NCBI GenBank assembly: GCA_031365425.1
Contig: JANLYB010000251.1
Coordinates: 5,589-69,588 of the forward strand
Length of the DNA stretch: 64,000 bases
Direction of reading: 5' to 3'
Source: JANXVY01 sp031365425
GTDB taxonomy: Bacteria > Pseudomonadota > Alphaproteobacteria > Rhizobiales > Hyphomicrobiaceae
Both the position numbers and the translations under genes were made by a program. Each line of letters starts with the position of its first letter. The first letter of the stretch is position 1. The notes under the pieces were generated by a model. The model was given only the letters and a program-made list of their open reading frames with translations, was not told the DNA's origin and did not search any database. Positions 25,965 to 34,293 of the stretch are shown one piece after another.

Positions 25965-27713
25965 TTAGGATTTCGAAATCGTGCTCGTCGGGTTGAGGCT
26001 GCCGATGTTGCCGCTTTCGGTGCCCGCTGCTGGATCGATGACAGCATTGATGAGCGTCGGGCGGCCCGAATCCATCGCTGCATTGACGGCGCGGCTCAGT
26101 TCGTCGGGGGTCGTGACGTTGACGCCAACGCCGCCGAAGGCTTCCATCATCTTGTCGTAACGGGCGTTCTCGACGAACACGGTCGTTGCGACGTCCGAAC
26201 CGCCGGTAGGGTTTTTATCGGTGCCGCGGTAGATGCCGTTGTTGTTGAACACGACGATGCACACCGGCAGGTTGTAGCGGCAGACGGTCTCGACTTCCAT
26301 GCCGGAGAAGCCAAAGGCGCTATCGCCCTCGACGCAAAGGACGGGATTGCCGGTTTCCACCGCTGCTCCGACGGCAAAGCCCATGCCGATGCCCATGATG
26401 CCCCAAGTGCCGACGTCCAAGCGCTTGCGCGGCTTGTACATGTCGATGATGCCACGGGCGAGGTCGAGCGTGTTGGCGCCTTCGTTGACGAGGATCGCGT
26501 CGGGACGGTTCTTGATGATGGTCTTCAGGACGCCGAGCGCGCTGTGGAAGTCCATCGGCGATGAGTTCTTCATCAGCTTGGATGACATCTTTGCGACGTT
26601 GGCATCGCGCTTGGAGACGATCTTGCCGGTCCAGTCGGTCGAGGGAACCTGCCAGTCGCTGCCCATGCCTGCGAGAAGGGCGGAAACACACGAGCCGATG
26701 TCGCCCACGATCGGGGCAACAATCTCGACGTTGCTGTCCATTTCCTTCGGCTCGATGTCGATCTGGATGAACTTCTTCGAACCAGGTGCACCCCAGGTCT
26801 TGCCCTTGCCGTGCGACAGGAGCCAGTTGAGACGGGCGCCAACGAGCAACACGACGTCGGCTTCTTGCAGGACGAGCGAGCGGGCAGCACCGGCGCACTG
26901 GGGATGTGTGTCGGGCAGCAGACCCTTCGCCATGCTCATCGCGATGTAGGGGATGCCGCTCTTTTCTACGAGGGCGCGGACTTCAGCGTCGGCCTGGGCG
27001 TATGCAGCGCCTTTGCCGAGAACGATGAGCGGACGCTTGGCGGTTTTGAGGACGTCGAGCGCGCGCTTGATGGCCGACGGAGCAGGGATCTGGGCCGGGG
27101 CGGCATCAATGACTTTGACGAGCGACTTTGCACCCTCGGCAGCATCCATGACCTGCGAAAAAAGCTTGGCGGGAAGGTCAAGGTAGACGCCGCCTGGACG
27201 ACCAGAGACCGCCGCACGGATCGCACGAGCGACGGCAATGCCGATGTCGGCTGCATGAAGGACGCGGAAGGCGGCCTTGCAAAGCGGCTTAGCAATGGCC
27301 AGTTGGTCCATTTCTTCGTAGTCGCCCTGCTGAAGGTCGACGATCTCGCGCTCGGACGAGCCGGAGATCAAGATCATGGGAAAGCAGTTGGTCGTTGCGT
27401 TCGCAAGGGCGGTGAGGCCGTTGAGGAAGCCGGGAGCCGAAACGGTAAGGCAGACGCCGGGCTTCTTGGTCAAAAAGCCGGCGATCGCCGCAGCGTTGCC
27501 AGCGTGTTGCTCGTGGCGGAACGAAATCACGCGGATGCCCTCGGCCTGGGCCATACGACCCAGGTCGGAGATTGGGATACCGGGAACGCCGTAGATGGTA
27601 TTAAGGCCGTTCAACTTCAGGGCGTCGATGACGAGGTGAAAGCCGTCGGTCTGGGCTGGCTTCGCAGCTGCTTCGGTTGCGGCAGCGGTTGTCTGGAGTC
27701 CAAAAAGGTTCAT
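25965..27713 (-). CDS. oxc: Oxalyl-CoA decarboxylase
   Basis: A 582-residue thiamine diphosphate enzyme that converts oxalyl-CoA to formyl-CoA and CO2. It has the PYR domain with catalytic Glu68 in SFRHEQHAGNAAA, the central domain, and the PP domain with the ThDP-Mg motif EGDSAFGFSGMEVET ending in NNNG. YGVPGIPISDLGR and SGSSEREIVDLQQGDYEEMDQ match Oxalobacter Oxc. The ATG at 27713 has a strong GGAGGA site 5 bases upstream (27719-27724), which decides against an earlier in-frame start. The N-terminus is about 12 residues longer than in Oxalobacter. First gene of oxc-frc. Confidence 0.96.
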   Translation of the reverse strand: MNLFGLQTTAAATEAAAKPAQTDGFHLVIDALKLNGLNTIYGVPGIPISDLGRMAQAEGIRVISFRHEQHAGNAAAIAGFLTKKPGVCLTVSAPGFLNGLTALANATTNCFPMILISGSSEREIVDLQQGDYEEMDQLAIAKPLCKAAFRVLHAADIGIAVARAIRAAVSGRPGGVYLDLPAKLFSQVMDAAEGAKSLVKVIDAAPAQIPAPSAIKRALDVLKTAKRPLIVLGKGAAYAQADAEVRALVEKSGIPYIAMSMAKGLLPDTHPQCAGAARSLVLQEADVVLLVGARLNWLLSHGKGKTWGAPGSKKFIQIDIEPKEMDSNVEIVAPIVGDIGSCVSALLAGMGSDWQVPSTDWTGKIVSKRDANVAKMSSKLMKNSSPMDFHSALGVLKTIIKNRPDAILVNEGANTLDLARGIIDMYKPRKRLDVGTWGIMGIGMGFAVGAAVETGNPVLCVEGDSAFGFSGMEVETVCRYNLPVCIVVFNNNGIYRGTDKNPTGGSDVATTVFVENARYDKMMEAFGGVGVNVTTPDELSRAVNAAMDSGRPTLINAVIDPAAGTESGNIGSLNPTSTISKS

Positions 27714-28122
27714 GATTTTCCTCCGGTTCGTCTTTTTGATTGGGTTCTGCTGATCCGTCGGCAAGTTTGGCCAGACAAACCGCAGGGCGATTGGGTTAGG
27801 GTCGTGCGTGATCGGTTCTTGTGGACGGCATTTCTAGTATTTTTTTGACCGTGTTGCTGGCGCTTCTGGGGTCGCCTATCAACTGAGTTCGCCTTTGGTT
27901 GGCTTCGTCTTGGTATATGGTATGCCAGACACGTATACCCATTTGTCGCGGCTTGCAATTGCCACTAAAGGCTGAAGGCGCCTTGTTGAGGGCCTTTCAT
28001 GCGTTATGTTGCTCGAATTGCTGAGATAAATTTTTTGCTAATTTTTTTTGCCTAGGTCATTTCAGGCACGTTCTGCCTCAATGCAAGATGGATTATGGGG
28101 GACCAGGGCAACCCTAGATCCG
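27714..28122 (-). promoter_or_regulatory. oxc upstream region with A-tracts and candidate operator
   Basis: A 409-base gene-free stretch that must hold the oxc promoter and the end of the response-regulator transcript. It has two T-runs on the plus strand (28031-28036 and 28042-28049), about one helical turn apart, which read as phased A-tracts on the oxc strand, and a symmetrical GGTATA/TATACC element (listed separately). No -35/-10 pair could be set with confidence. Confidence 0.5.
27911..27939 (-). promoter_or_regulatory. Candidate GntR-type operator upstream of oxc
   Basis: The plus strand has GGTATA (27912-27917) and TATACC (27934-27939) as inverted arms, and between them TGGTATGCCA (27918-27927), which is a near-palindrome in itself; TGGTATA and TGGTATG also stand as a direct repeat. 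TGGTATACCA-like sites are typical of FCD-class GntR regulators. It lies about 200 bases upstream of the oxc start. No GntR gene is in the window, so the regulator is unknown. Confidence 0.4.
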
Positions 28123-28743
28123 TTAAACTAGCCTTCGATCGACCGCGATAGCTATCAATTCGCCTTGGGTCCGCGCATTCAGCTTGCCGCGCAACGCCGC
28201 GCACGTGGTTGCGATCGTCTTGTAGGATACGCCGACCAAATCGCCTATTTCAGATAGGCTCTTGCCTTTCGCCAGAAGGCGCAGAATTTCTTGCTCGCGC
28301 GTTGAGAGTACATGCGATGCACCGGCCCCGCTCCGCTCGTTCAAATGCGCAATCCGCTCAGCCATGCCCGGTGGCCAAGCTGTGCCTCCCTCGACGACGG
28401 TCCGGATGGCCTTAAGCATGTTGATGGGATTGTCGTTCTTACTCACGAACCCCTTCGCGCCCGCATCCATTGCTTGGGCAACAAAGACCGGATCGTCGTT
28501 CATGGAAAACATCAACACTTTGGCGGCAGGGTTGCGCTCGATCATCCGCCGCGCAAGTTCGAACCCCGAAATTCCTGGAAGATTGATGTCGACGACGGCG
28601 ATGTCGGCAGGCTGGGACGCAACTGTCTGTTCGGCAGCGGCCGATGACGTTGCTTCGAGGACCTCGATGCTTCCTTCGCCCTCCAAAAGGGCCTTGAACC
28701 CCGATACGACGATGGGGTGGTCGTCGACGATCAAGACTTTCAT
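28123..28743 (-). CDS. NarL/LuxR-family response regulator
   Basis: A 206-residue regulator with a receiver domain (acidic pair Asp7-Asp8, phosphoacceptor Asp52 in AVVDINLPGISG, and the Lys in KGFVSKND) and a C-terminal LuxR-type helix-turn-helix (about 144-200, with LSTREQEILRLLAKGKSLSE and VSYKTIATTCAALRGKL). It is divergent from a HisKA_3 kinase gene across about 100 bases and is surely its partner. It lies between that kinase and oxc, so the oxalate operon is a possible target. Confidence 0.93.
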   Translation of the reverse strand: MKVLIVDDHPIVVSGFKALLEGEGSIEVLEATSSAAAEQTVASQPADIAVVDINLPGISGFELARRMIERNPAAKVLMFSMNDDPVFVAQAMDAGAKGFVSKNDNPINMLKAIRTVVEGGTAWPPGMAERIAHLNERSGAGASHVLSTREQEILRLLAKGKSLSEIGDLVGVSYKTIATTCAALRGKLNARTQGELIAIAVDRRLV

Positions 28744-28844
28744 TACAAACCCAATCGAAAAACGCGAGCGTCATGATACGACTATAACATCCCCAACCAT
28801 GCGATAAGGTCAAATTTTGCAACTTCAAGGACCGTTCAGGCGTG

Positions 28845-30191
28845 ATGCCCCAACTTTCGATCCGAGCGCGTCTCAATCTTCTGATCGGTGCTCTGTTGCT
28901 GCTTGCCTTGGCAGCCAACGTGGCTGTTATCATCTGGAGCGCGGGGCCTCGCATCCGAGCGGAGGATGACAGCATCGTCAGGCTGACCCAGCAGACCGTC
29001 GAGCGGGCGTTGGCGGAGTTGCAGACGTCGAACGATCCTGCACGCGATCTTGCGGCATTGTTGGACCGCTTATCGAGCGTGCGGCACGCGCGGGTGATCT
29101 TGGAGCCGCCTGCAGGCGCTGTAAATAATTCTGTGGCCCGGCGTTTTCTCGCCCCGAACGATTTCCCCGCCTGGTTTGCGTCGTTGTTGTATTCAACACC
29201 CGCAACCATAAGAGTTCCGGCGCTCTACAAAGGCAATGCGTTAGGGACCATTGTCATCGCCTCCAACCCTGGCGATGAGATCGCGGAGATTTGGGACGCT
29301 GTTGTAGGCACGCTTACGGGGGGGCTTGCACTGATCACTGCGGTGTTTGCTTTGACGACGCTGGCTGTGCGTCAAGCGCTCATGCCGATGCAGAATTTAG
29401 GAAGCGCCCTAAGGCTCATGCAGGGCGGCAATTACAAGGTTGAGCTGGCCAAGACAGGACCGCCGGAACTGGCAGAGATTAGTGGAACGTTGAACGACTT
29501 GGCGGCCGCTCTTGGGCGCACACGGGACGACAATGCGCGGCTGACCGAGCAGATCATTTCCCTGGAGGACCACGAACGGCGCGAACTTGCCCGCGAGTTG
29601 CATGACGAATTCGGCCCCTACCTGTTTGCCGTGCGCGCTAACCTGACGTCATTGATGACAGACGCGTCGGCAGATCCCAGCCCCGCAGCCGTTGCTCGCG
29701 CCCAGAAGTGCGCAGCAGCGCTGGAACAGATTAGTGCCTTGCAACAGTTGAACCGGCGTGTCTTACAGCGGTTGAGGCCACCTGCGCTCGACGAGTTGGG
29801 TCTTGATGGGGCACTGCGCGGGTTGATTGCCAATTGGCGTGAGAATAACCCCGAAGTGAGCATCAGCCTGGAGAATGAGACAACAGCGCTTGGTCTCGAT
29901 CAAACGACTGAACTGACGGTTTATCGCGTCGTGCAGGAAGGGCTGACGAATGCGTTCCGCCATGCGCAAGCGTCTCACATCGGCGTTGCTATCCAGCAGG
30001 CGTCGCCCGAACGGCTGGTCGTGAAGGTGGCTGACAATGGGACGGGATTGGCGGGCGGGGTAAAGCCAGGATTTGGTCTGTCGGGCATGCGCGACCGGGT
30101 TCGGGCGTTGGGCGGCAAAATTGCGATGGCGAACAATCCGGAAGGGGGATTTGCGCTGAGTGTTGAGCTTCCGCTGGGTAGCCACTCTTGA
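28845..30191 (+). CDS. Sensor histidine kinase, NarX/UhpB type
   Basis: A 448-residue membrane kinase. Layout: TM1 (about 11-33), periplasmic sensor loop (about 35-145), TM2 (about 148-172), HAMP (about 175-230), HisKA_3 phosphoacceptor helix with His253 in RELARELHDEFGPYLFAVR, and an HATPase domain with VVQEGLTNAFRHAQ and DNGTGLAGG, GFGLSGMRDRV. The sensed signal is unknown; the short periplasmic loop has no named domain. The ATG at 28845 is preceded directly by an in-frame GTG that could also start. Partner of the divergent NarL-type regulator. Confidence 0.92.
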   Translation: MPQLSIRARLNLLIGALLLLALAANVAVIIWSAGPRIRAEDDSIVRLTQQTVERALAELQTSNDPARDLAALLDRLSSVRHARVILEPPAGAVNNSVARRFLAPNDFPAWFASLLYSTPATIRVPALYKGNALGTIVIASNPGDEIAEIWDAVVGTLTGGLALITAVFALTTLAVRQALMPMQNLGSALRLMQGGNYKVELAKTGPPELAEISGTLNDLAAALGRTRDDNARLTEQIISLEDHERRELARELHDEFGPYLFAVRANLTSLMTDASADPSPAAVARAQKCAAALEQISALQQLNRRVLQRLRPPALDELGLDGALRGLIANWRENNPEVSISLENETTALGLDQTTELTVYRVVQEGLTNAFRHAQASHIGVAIQQASPERLVVKVADNGTGLAGGVKPGFGLSGMRDRVRALGGKIAMANNPEGGFALSVELPLGSHS

Positions 30192-30300
30192 GGCCATTCC
30201 GCCTGCGACGCGAGGCTTCGTTGCGCAACAGGTGCGAAGCGCGCATGTGTCTGGCAACGCGGTCGCTTCAGATCGCAACAGACCGCGAAAGGTTTCCGCC

Positions 30301-30525
30301 ATGCGTCGCCCCAAGTCGAAGCAGACGTCCGAATTCGTGTTATTCAACGTTCTCTATGAGGATGGGACCCAGTCCTCAAACCGCAAGGTTCCCGCGCACG
30401 AAGTGGCAGGGCTTGAAGGCGATGAGCCGGCCCTCGCCATCATTGAAGCCCAGGATGCCGAGATCAGCGAAAAATCGGGCCGTCCGCGCGGTCCCATCAA
30501 ATCGATTGAACGGGCCGAACGCTAA
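30301..30525 (+). CDS. Small conserved protein, unknown
   Basis: A 74-residue charged protein starting with basic RRPKSKQTSEFVLFNVLYED and ending with RGPIKSIERAER. GAAAGG lies 9 bases before this ATG, which I prefer to an upstream in-frame start inside the kinase gene. No signal peptide or membrane segment. It resembles short conserved Rhizobiales proteins of unknown role. It lies between the kinase and an Ada-like gene. Confidence 0.65.
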   Translation: MRRPKSKQTSEFVLFNVLYEDGTQSSNRKVPAHEVAGLEGDEPALAIIEAQDAEISEKSGRPRGPIKSIERAER

Positions 30526-30598
30526 GCACACGAAACGGGTCGCCGTGCCGGAGGACGCGATCTATTTTGGCAGCATCGTTACTCTGGATTGATGCCCC

Positions 30599-31492
30599 AT
30601 GATCGCCCCGAACATCCATGCGACACCGTTCGAGTTGCCGGCCTCGAGCCGGGACTATGACACCGTCCGGAAAGCCATCCGGTTCTTATCAGAACAGGCG
30701 CAAGAGCAGCCCGAGCTCGATGCACTGGCCGCGCACCTGAAGTTATCGCCAGCGCATACCCAAAAGCTATTCACGCGCTGGTGCGGGCTCTCGCCAAAAG
30801 AATTCCTGCAGGCGATCACCATCGATGCGGCGCGGCGCATGCTTGAGCAATCGGCGAATGTACTGGATACCGCCCACGAGGTCGGCTTGTCGGGCGGATC
30901 GCGGCTGCATGATCTGTTCGTGACGCACGAAGCCGTCACGCCCGGCGACGTCCAGCGGCGCGGGGCGGGGCTGATGCTCTCGTATGGGTTTCATGAGACG
31001 CCGTTCGGAGACGCGCTGGCCGCGATGACGGATCGCGGGCTTGCAGCGTTGGCGTTCGTAGATGAGGAGAAGGGTCAGACGCAGGAAACCACGCTGCGCG
31101 AGATGCAGGACCGGTGGCCCAGCGCACAGTGGATCCAAGACGCGGAGGCGAGCGCCGCCAGCATAGCCGGGATCTTCGCCAAGCGTCCGGCCGGCACACC
31201 GATCCGGATAGTGTTGATTGGGACGGATTGGGAAGTGCGCGTGTGGGAAGCCCTGCTGAAAATTCCGGTGGCGCATGCTGTCAGTTACGTGGACGTCGCC
31301 CGGCTCGTATGTAGCCACCGCGCTGCCCGCGCCGTCGGCACTGCAGTCGGTAAGAACCCGCTCGCGTTCGTTGTGCCTTGCCACCGCGTACGCCGGGCGG
31401 ACGGTGGCTTAGGCGGCTATCATTGGAACGTCACCCGCAAACAAGCGATCATCGGTTGGGAAGCGGGACAGATTGCCTCCAAACCTACTTGA
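30599..31492 (+). CDS. Ada-like AraC/methylated-DNA-cysteine methyltransferase
   Basis: A 297-residue two-part protein. The N-terminal part (about 15-118) is an AraC-type helix-turn-helix (LAAHLKLSPAHTQKLFTRWCG and LDTAHEVGLSGGSRLHDLFV); the C-terminal part (about 125-290) is an O6-alkylguanine-DNA alkyltransferase with the acceptor Cys261 in VVPCHRV and GLGGYHWN. It repairs O6-methylguanine by taking the methyl group irreversibly. The Ada zinc domain with the phosphotriester-accepting cysteine is absent, so methylation-driven activation as in E. coli Ada is unlikely by that route. Confidence 0.92.
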   Translation: MIAPNIHATPFELPASSRDYDTVRKAIRFLSEQAQEQPELDALAAHLKLSPAHTQKLFTRWCGLSPKEFLQAITIDAARRMLEQSANVLDTAHEVGLSGGSRLHDLFVTHEAVTPGDVQRRGAGLMLSYGFHETPFGDALAAMTDRGLAALAFVDEEKGQTQETTLREMQDRWPSAQWIQDAEASAASIAGIFAKRPAGTPIRIVLIGTDWEVRVWEALLKIPVAHAVSYVDVARLVCSHRAARAVGTAVGKNPLAFVVPCHRVRRADGGLGGYHWNVTRKQAIIGWEAGQIASKPT

Positions 31493-31880
31493 AGCGTCCG
31501 CCCTTTTGCAGGACTTCGATCTTGTAACCGTCGGGATCTTCAATAAAGAAGAATTCAGCGAACGGCTTGCCTGCGTGGCTCATCTGCTTGATGTCGCGAG
31601 GAGCGAGGCCAGCGCTTAGCAGGCGGGTGTGTTCGGCCTTGAGGTCATCAACCGCGAAGGCGAAATGACCGTAGCCATCGCCCAGGTCGTAGGGCTTGGC
31701 GCGATCCTTGTTGACGGTCAATTCGACTTCGAAATCGGCCGACGCGTTCTTCAGGTAGATCAGCGTAAAGGTATCGAAATCAACCCGGTCGGCGATGTCG
31801 AGGCCGAACGCCGTCCTGTAGAAATCAACCGAGCGCGCCTCGTCGCGCACCCGGACCATCATGTGGATTGCTTTTGCCAT
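31485..31880 (-). CDS. Glyoxalase/VOC-family protein
   Basis: A 131-residue vicinal-oxygen-chelate protein. It shows two beta-alpha-beta-beta-beta modules: IHMMVRVRDEARSVDFYRTAFG and GHFAFAVDDLKAEHTRLLSAG, ending in FFIEDPDGYKIEVLQKG. The metal-ligand pattern (His, Glu, His, Glu) fits lactoylglutathione lyase-type glyoxalase I, which detoxifies methylglyoxal with glutathione, though related lyases cannot be excluded. The ATG at 31880 is 5 bases after the leuD stop, so it shares the leuD transcript. The 3' end is convergent with the Ada-like gene and overlaps it by 8 bases. Confidence 0.88.
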   Translation of the reverse strand: MAKAIHMMVRVRDEARSVDFYRTAFGLDIADRVDFDTFTLIYLKNASADFEVELTVNKDRAKPYDLGDGYGHFAFAVDDLKAEHTRLLSAGLAPRDIKQMSHAGKPFAEFFFIEDPDGYKIEVLQKGGRFK

Positions 31881-31885
31881 AGCCT

Positions 31886-32491
31886 TCAAGCCCATTCGCG
31901 CGTTGTTGCCGCCGTCTTTTCGTAGGCGGCGATGGCGTCAGCCTTCTTCAAGGTCAGGCCGATATCGTCGAGGCCGTTGATCAGGCATTCCTTACGGAAG
32001 GCGTCGAGTTCGAACGGGATCATGCCGCCGTCTGGCCCGCGGATTTCCTGTTTGACGAGATCGACCGAAACGGTTGCGTTGGCGCCGCGGTTTGCATCAT
32101 CCATGAGCTTATCGACTTCGGCCTGCGGAAGCTTGATGGGCAAGATGCCGTTCTTGAAGCAGTTGTTGTAGAAAATATCGGCGAAATCTGGTGCGATCAC
32201 ACAACGGATGCCGAAATCCAGCAACGCCCAGGGCGCGTGCTCGCGCGATGAACCGCAGCCGAAATTCTCGCCCGTGACCAGGATCTCGGCCTTCCTGTAA
32301 GCAGGTCTGTTCAGCACGAATTCCGGCAATTCCTTCCCGTCTTGATCGTAGCGCATTTCGAAGAACAACGACTTGCCAAGACCGGTCCGCTTGATCGTCT
32401 TGAGGAATTGCTTGGGAATGATCATGTCGGTGTCGATGTTGCGCATGGGCAAGGGAGCGGCGACGCCAGTCAAGACCGTAAATTTCTGCAC
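31886..32491 (-). CDS. leuD: 3-isopropylmalate dehydratase small subunit
   Basis: A 201-residue swivel-domain subunit that, with LeuC, isomerises 2-isopropylmalate to 3-isopropylmalate in leucine synthesis. Diagnostic segments: LPMRNIDTDMIIPKQFLKTI, ENFGCGSSREHAPWAL and CVIAPDFADIFYNNCFKNGILPI. The start is GTG with GAGGAG 9 bases upstream. leuC is not in the window, as is common in alphaproteobacteria. The next gene downstream is the VOC-family gene. Confidence 0.96.
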   Translation of the reverse strand: MQKFTVLTGVAAPLPMRNIDTDMIIPKQFLKTIKRTGLGKSLFFEMRYDQDGKELPEFVLNRPAYRKAEILVTGENFGCGSSREHAPWALLDFGIRCVIAPDFADIFYNNCFKNGILPIKLPQAEVDKLMDDANRGANATVSVDLVKQEIRGPDGGMIPFELDAFRKECLINGLDDIGLTLKKADAIAAYEKTAATTREWA

Positions 32492-32535
32492 GTGTTCTAC
32501 TCCTCAGTGCGATCGAAGCACGTATGTAGCCTGGA

Positions 32536-32991
32536 TCAAGCTCGTAAACCATCAGCAAGCGCGCGGAAATAGCCTTCGGCCGCCAGCAACCGGTCCGCGC
32601 GAAGACTGCCAGATGGTAACGGTTGATCCCCCGTTACGCCCAGCACAAAGCGCTCGACGTCGAGTTGATCAAGCCGCCTTTTAACGCCTGCGAGCTTGCG
32701 TCCGTCAAGATGCTGTTCGAGGACGGCGACAATTGTCTCGACATAGCCGGTGATGCGGCCCAATTCGCGCTGGGCTTCGATGCGGGCGTCAGCATGGGCC
32801 TGGGCGCCGGCTGAGGCGCAATCAAGGCGGTTCAGAGCGCCCGCTGCCCGGGCCAGCGTTGCGGCAATGGCTTCGGCATAACCTGCAATCCGCTCCCGGT
32901 TGAGGCGGTCGAGACCGCACAAGACCCCCAGCCAGCGGTGCAGCGTTTGCGCCAGCCCTAAAAGTTTTACGGTGTAGATCGAAAATGGCAT
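32536..32991 (-). CDS. Hypothetical helical protein
   Basis: A 151-residue protein made largely of Leu/Ala/Arg-rich helices (LAQTLHRWLGVLCGLDRLNR, IAATLARAAGALNRL), with an unusually strong helical and possibly coiled-coil character. No signal peptide. A CAGG motif lies near the ATG. I recognise no family. It is on the same strand as leuD and upstream of it, with a 44-base gap. Confidence 0.55.
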   Translation of the reverse strand: MPFSIYTVKLLGLAQTLHRWLGVLCGLDRLNRERIAGYAEAIAATLARAAGALNRLDCASAGAQAHADARIEAQRELGRITGYVETIVAVLEQHLDGRKLAGVKRRLDQLDVERFVLGVTGDQPLPSGSLRADRLLAAEGYFRALADGLRA

Positions 32992-33071
32992 GCCGAGCCT
33001 GCGCTAAATTGCGAGAGCTCAACTTTCACTTGCGGCGAGCAGGCGGGGATAACTATTTTCTAATGTAGCCG

Positions 33072-33608
33072 TCAGCGGATGCTGGGGTCTTCGTAACAGC
33101 GCCGCATGTAGGAGCAACGATTGGAGCCCGCAAAGTGCATGCTGTCGCCTTTGGCTGGCGAGATGAACTGGCAGATTTCTTCCAGTCCGGTAGGAGAAAG
33201 CCAGCCCTGGCGGCGTCCGCGTTGTACGGCGAAGCAATCGGCAGTCTCTTCGTCTGGCCCGCGGAACTGATGGCCGCATTCATGAGCATAGATCCACATC
33301 TTCACAGGCGTGGAAATCTTTGCCAGCAATCGCGGGTTGAGAATTAGAAAGCCGGGATACGCAGCGCCATAATCGTCGAGCTGGCTATCGAGCACGGTCG
33401 GCCGCTGCCCGCAGACCATGGACTGGCCGTCGAGTTTAAGGGCACCCGGCGGCGTGATGGTTGCGTCCCCTCCGACGTGGGCGGTATATTCTTCAGGAGT
33501 TGGGATGTCCTCAGCAGCACGGGCGGCGGCGCTGGAAAGTGCCATGAGAGCCGCACACGCGACCGCTCGCCAGATTCCAGCACCTAAGCGCTGCGTCAAA
33601 CATCCCAT
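33072..33608 (-). CDS. Exported HExxH-like putative zinc protein
   Basis: A 178-residue protein with a signal peptide (AVACAALMALSSAAARAAED). The mature part has YAHECGHQF, an H-E-x-x-H helix as in zincin metallopeptidases, followed 8-12 residues later by acidic DEETADCFAVQRGRR, which could provide the third ligand, and six cysteines. It could be a small periplasmic metallopeptidase; activity is not proven by sequence. ATG at 33608 is chosen with CAGGAA 13 bases upstream; a GTG one codon earlier is also in frame. Confidence 0.75.
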   Translation of the reverse strand: MGCLTQRLGAGIWRAVACAALMALSSAAARAAEDIPTPEEYTAHVGGDATITPPGALKLDGQSMVCGQRPTVLDSQLDDYGAAYPGFLILNPRLLAKISTPVKMWIYAHECGHQFRGPDEETADCFAVQRGRRQGWLSPTGLEEICQFISPAKGDSMHFAGSNRCSYMRRCYEDPSIR

Positions 33609-33728
33609 CACAATCTAATTCCTGTTCTCAGCCGTCGCACCGTTCGTCAATCGCAAGAGCTTGGGGCGAATTGCCGGGGGTTACAAGCCAGGTGTCCACG
33701 GATCTGCGCGATGTTGCGGGAATACCAC

Positions 33729-34226
33729 TTAAAAAGATCTATCGATCAGCGAACAAATCGTTTCAGCGCTCGACACGCCATGCGCGGGCGGCGCGTCTTC
33801 GACATTCAAAACCTTCACGACGCCGTCGTCGACGAGCATGGCATATCGCTTGGAGCGGACGCCGAGGCCATGCTTGGTAAGATCGATTTCGAGGCCAAGC
33901 GCTCTGGCAAAATCGGCGCTTCCATCAGCGAGCAAGGTGATCTTGCCTTCCGCACCGGTGTCCTTACCCCAGGCGGACAGCACGAACACATCATTGACCG
34001 ACGTGCACACGACTTCGTCAACGCCCTTGGCTTTGATTTCGGCGACGCGGTCCACGAAGCCAGGCATATGGGCCTTGTGACAGGTTGGTGTGTAAGCGCC
34101 GGGAACTGCAAACAAAGCGACCTTCTTGCCTTTGAAGATATCGGCCGATGCGACCGGCTTGGGGCCTTCGGCGGTCATGACGGTGAAGGTCGCGCTAGGC
34201 AGAGTGTCGCCGGTCTTGATGGTCAT
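33729..34226 (-). CDS. Peroxiredoxin, Prx5 type
   Basis: A 165-residue thiol peroxidase of the AhpC/TSA superfamily, Prx5 group, reducing hydrogen peroxide and alkyl peroxides. The peroxidatic cysteine lies in VPGAYTPTCHKAHMPGFV and the conserved Arg region in LGVRSKRYAMLVDDGVV, with KITLLADGSADFARALGLEIDL between. The ATG at 34226 gives the normal start MTIKTGDTLPSATF; the frame is open 18 codons further. It lies 67 bases downstream of the DsbD-N-like gene and is probably co-transcribed. Confidence 0.94.
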   Translation of the reverse strand: MTIKTGDTLPSATFTVMTAEGPKPVASADIFKGKKVALFAVPGAYTPTCHKAHMPGFVDRVAEIKAKGVDEVVCTSVNDVFVLSAWGKDTGAEGKITLLADGSADFARALGLEIDLTKHGLGVRSKRYAMLVDDGVVKVLNVEDAPPAHGVSSAETICSLIDRSF

Positions 34227-34293
34227 TTTAAACCTTTGGATTGGGTTGGATCGTGGGATTGGAGAATCGGTGTTCTTCACCGGGCTGAGCGGG

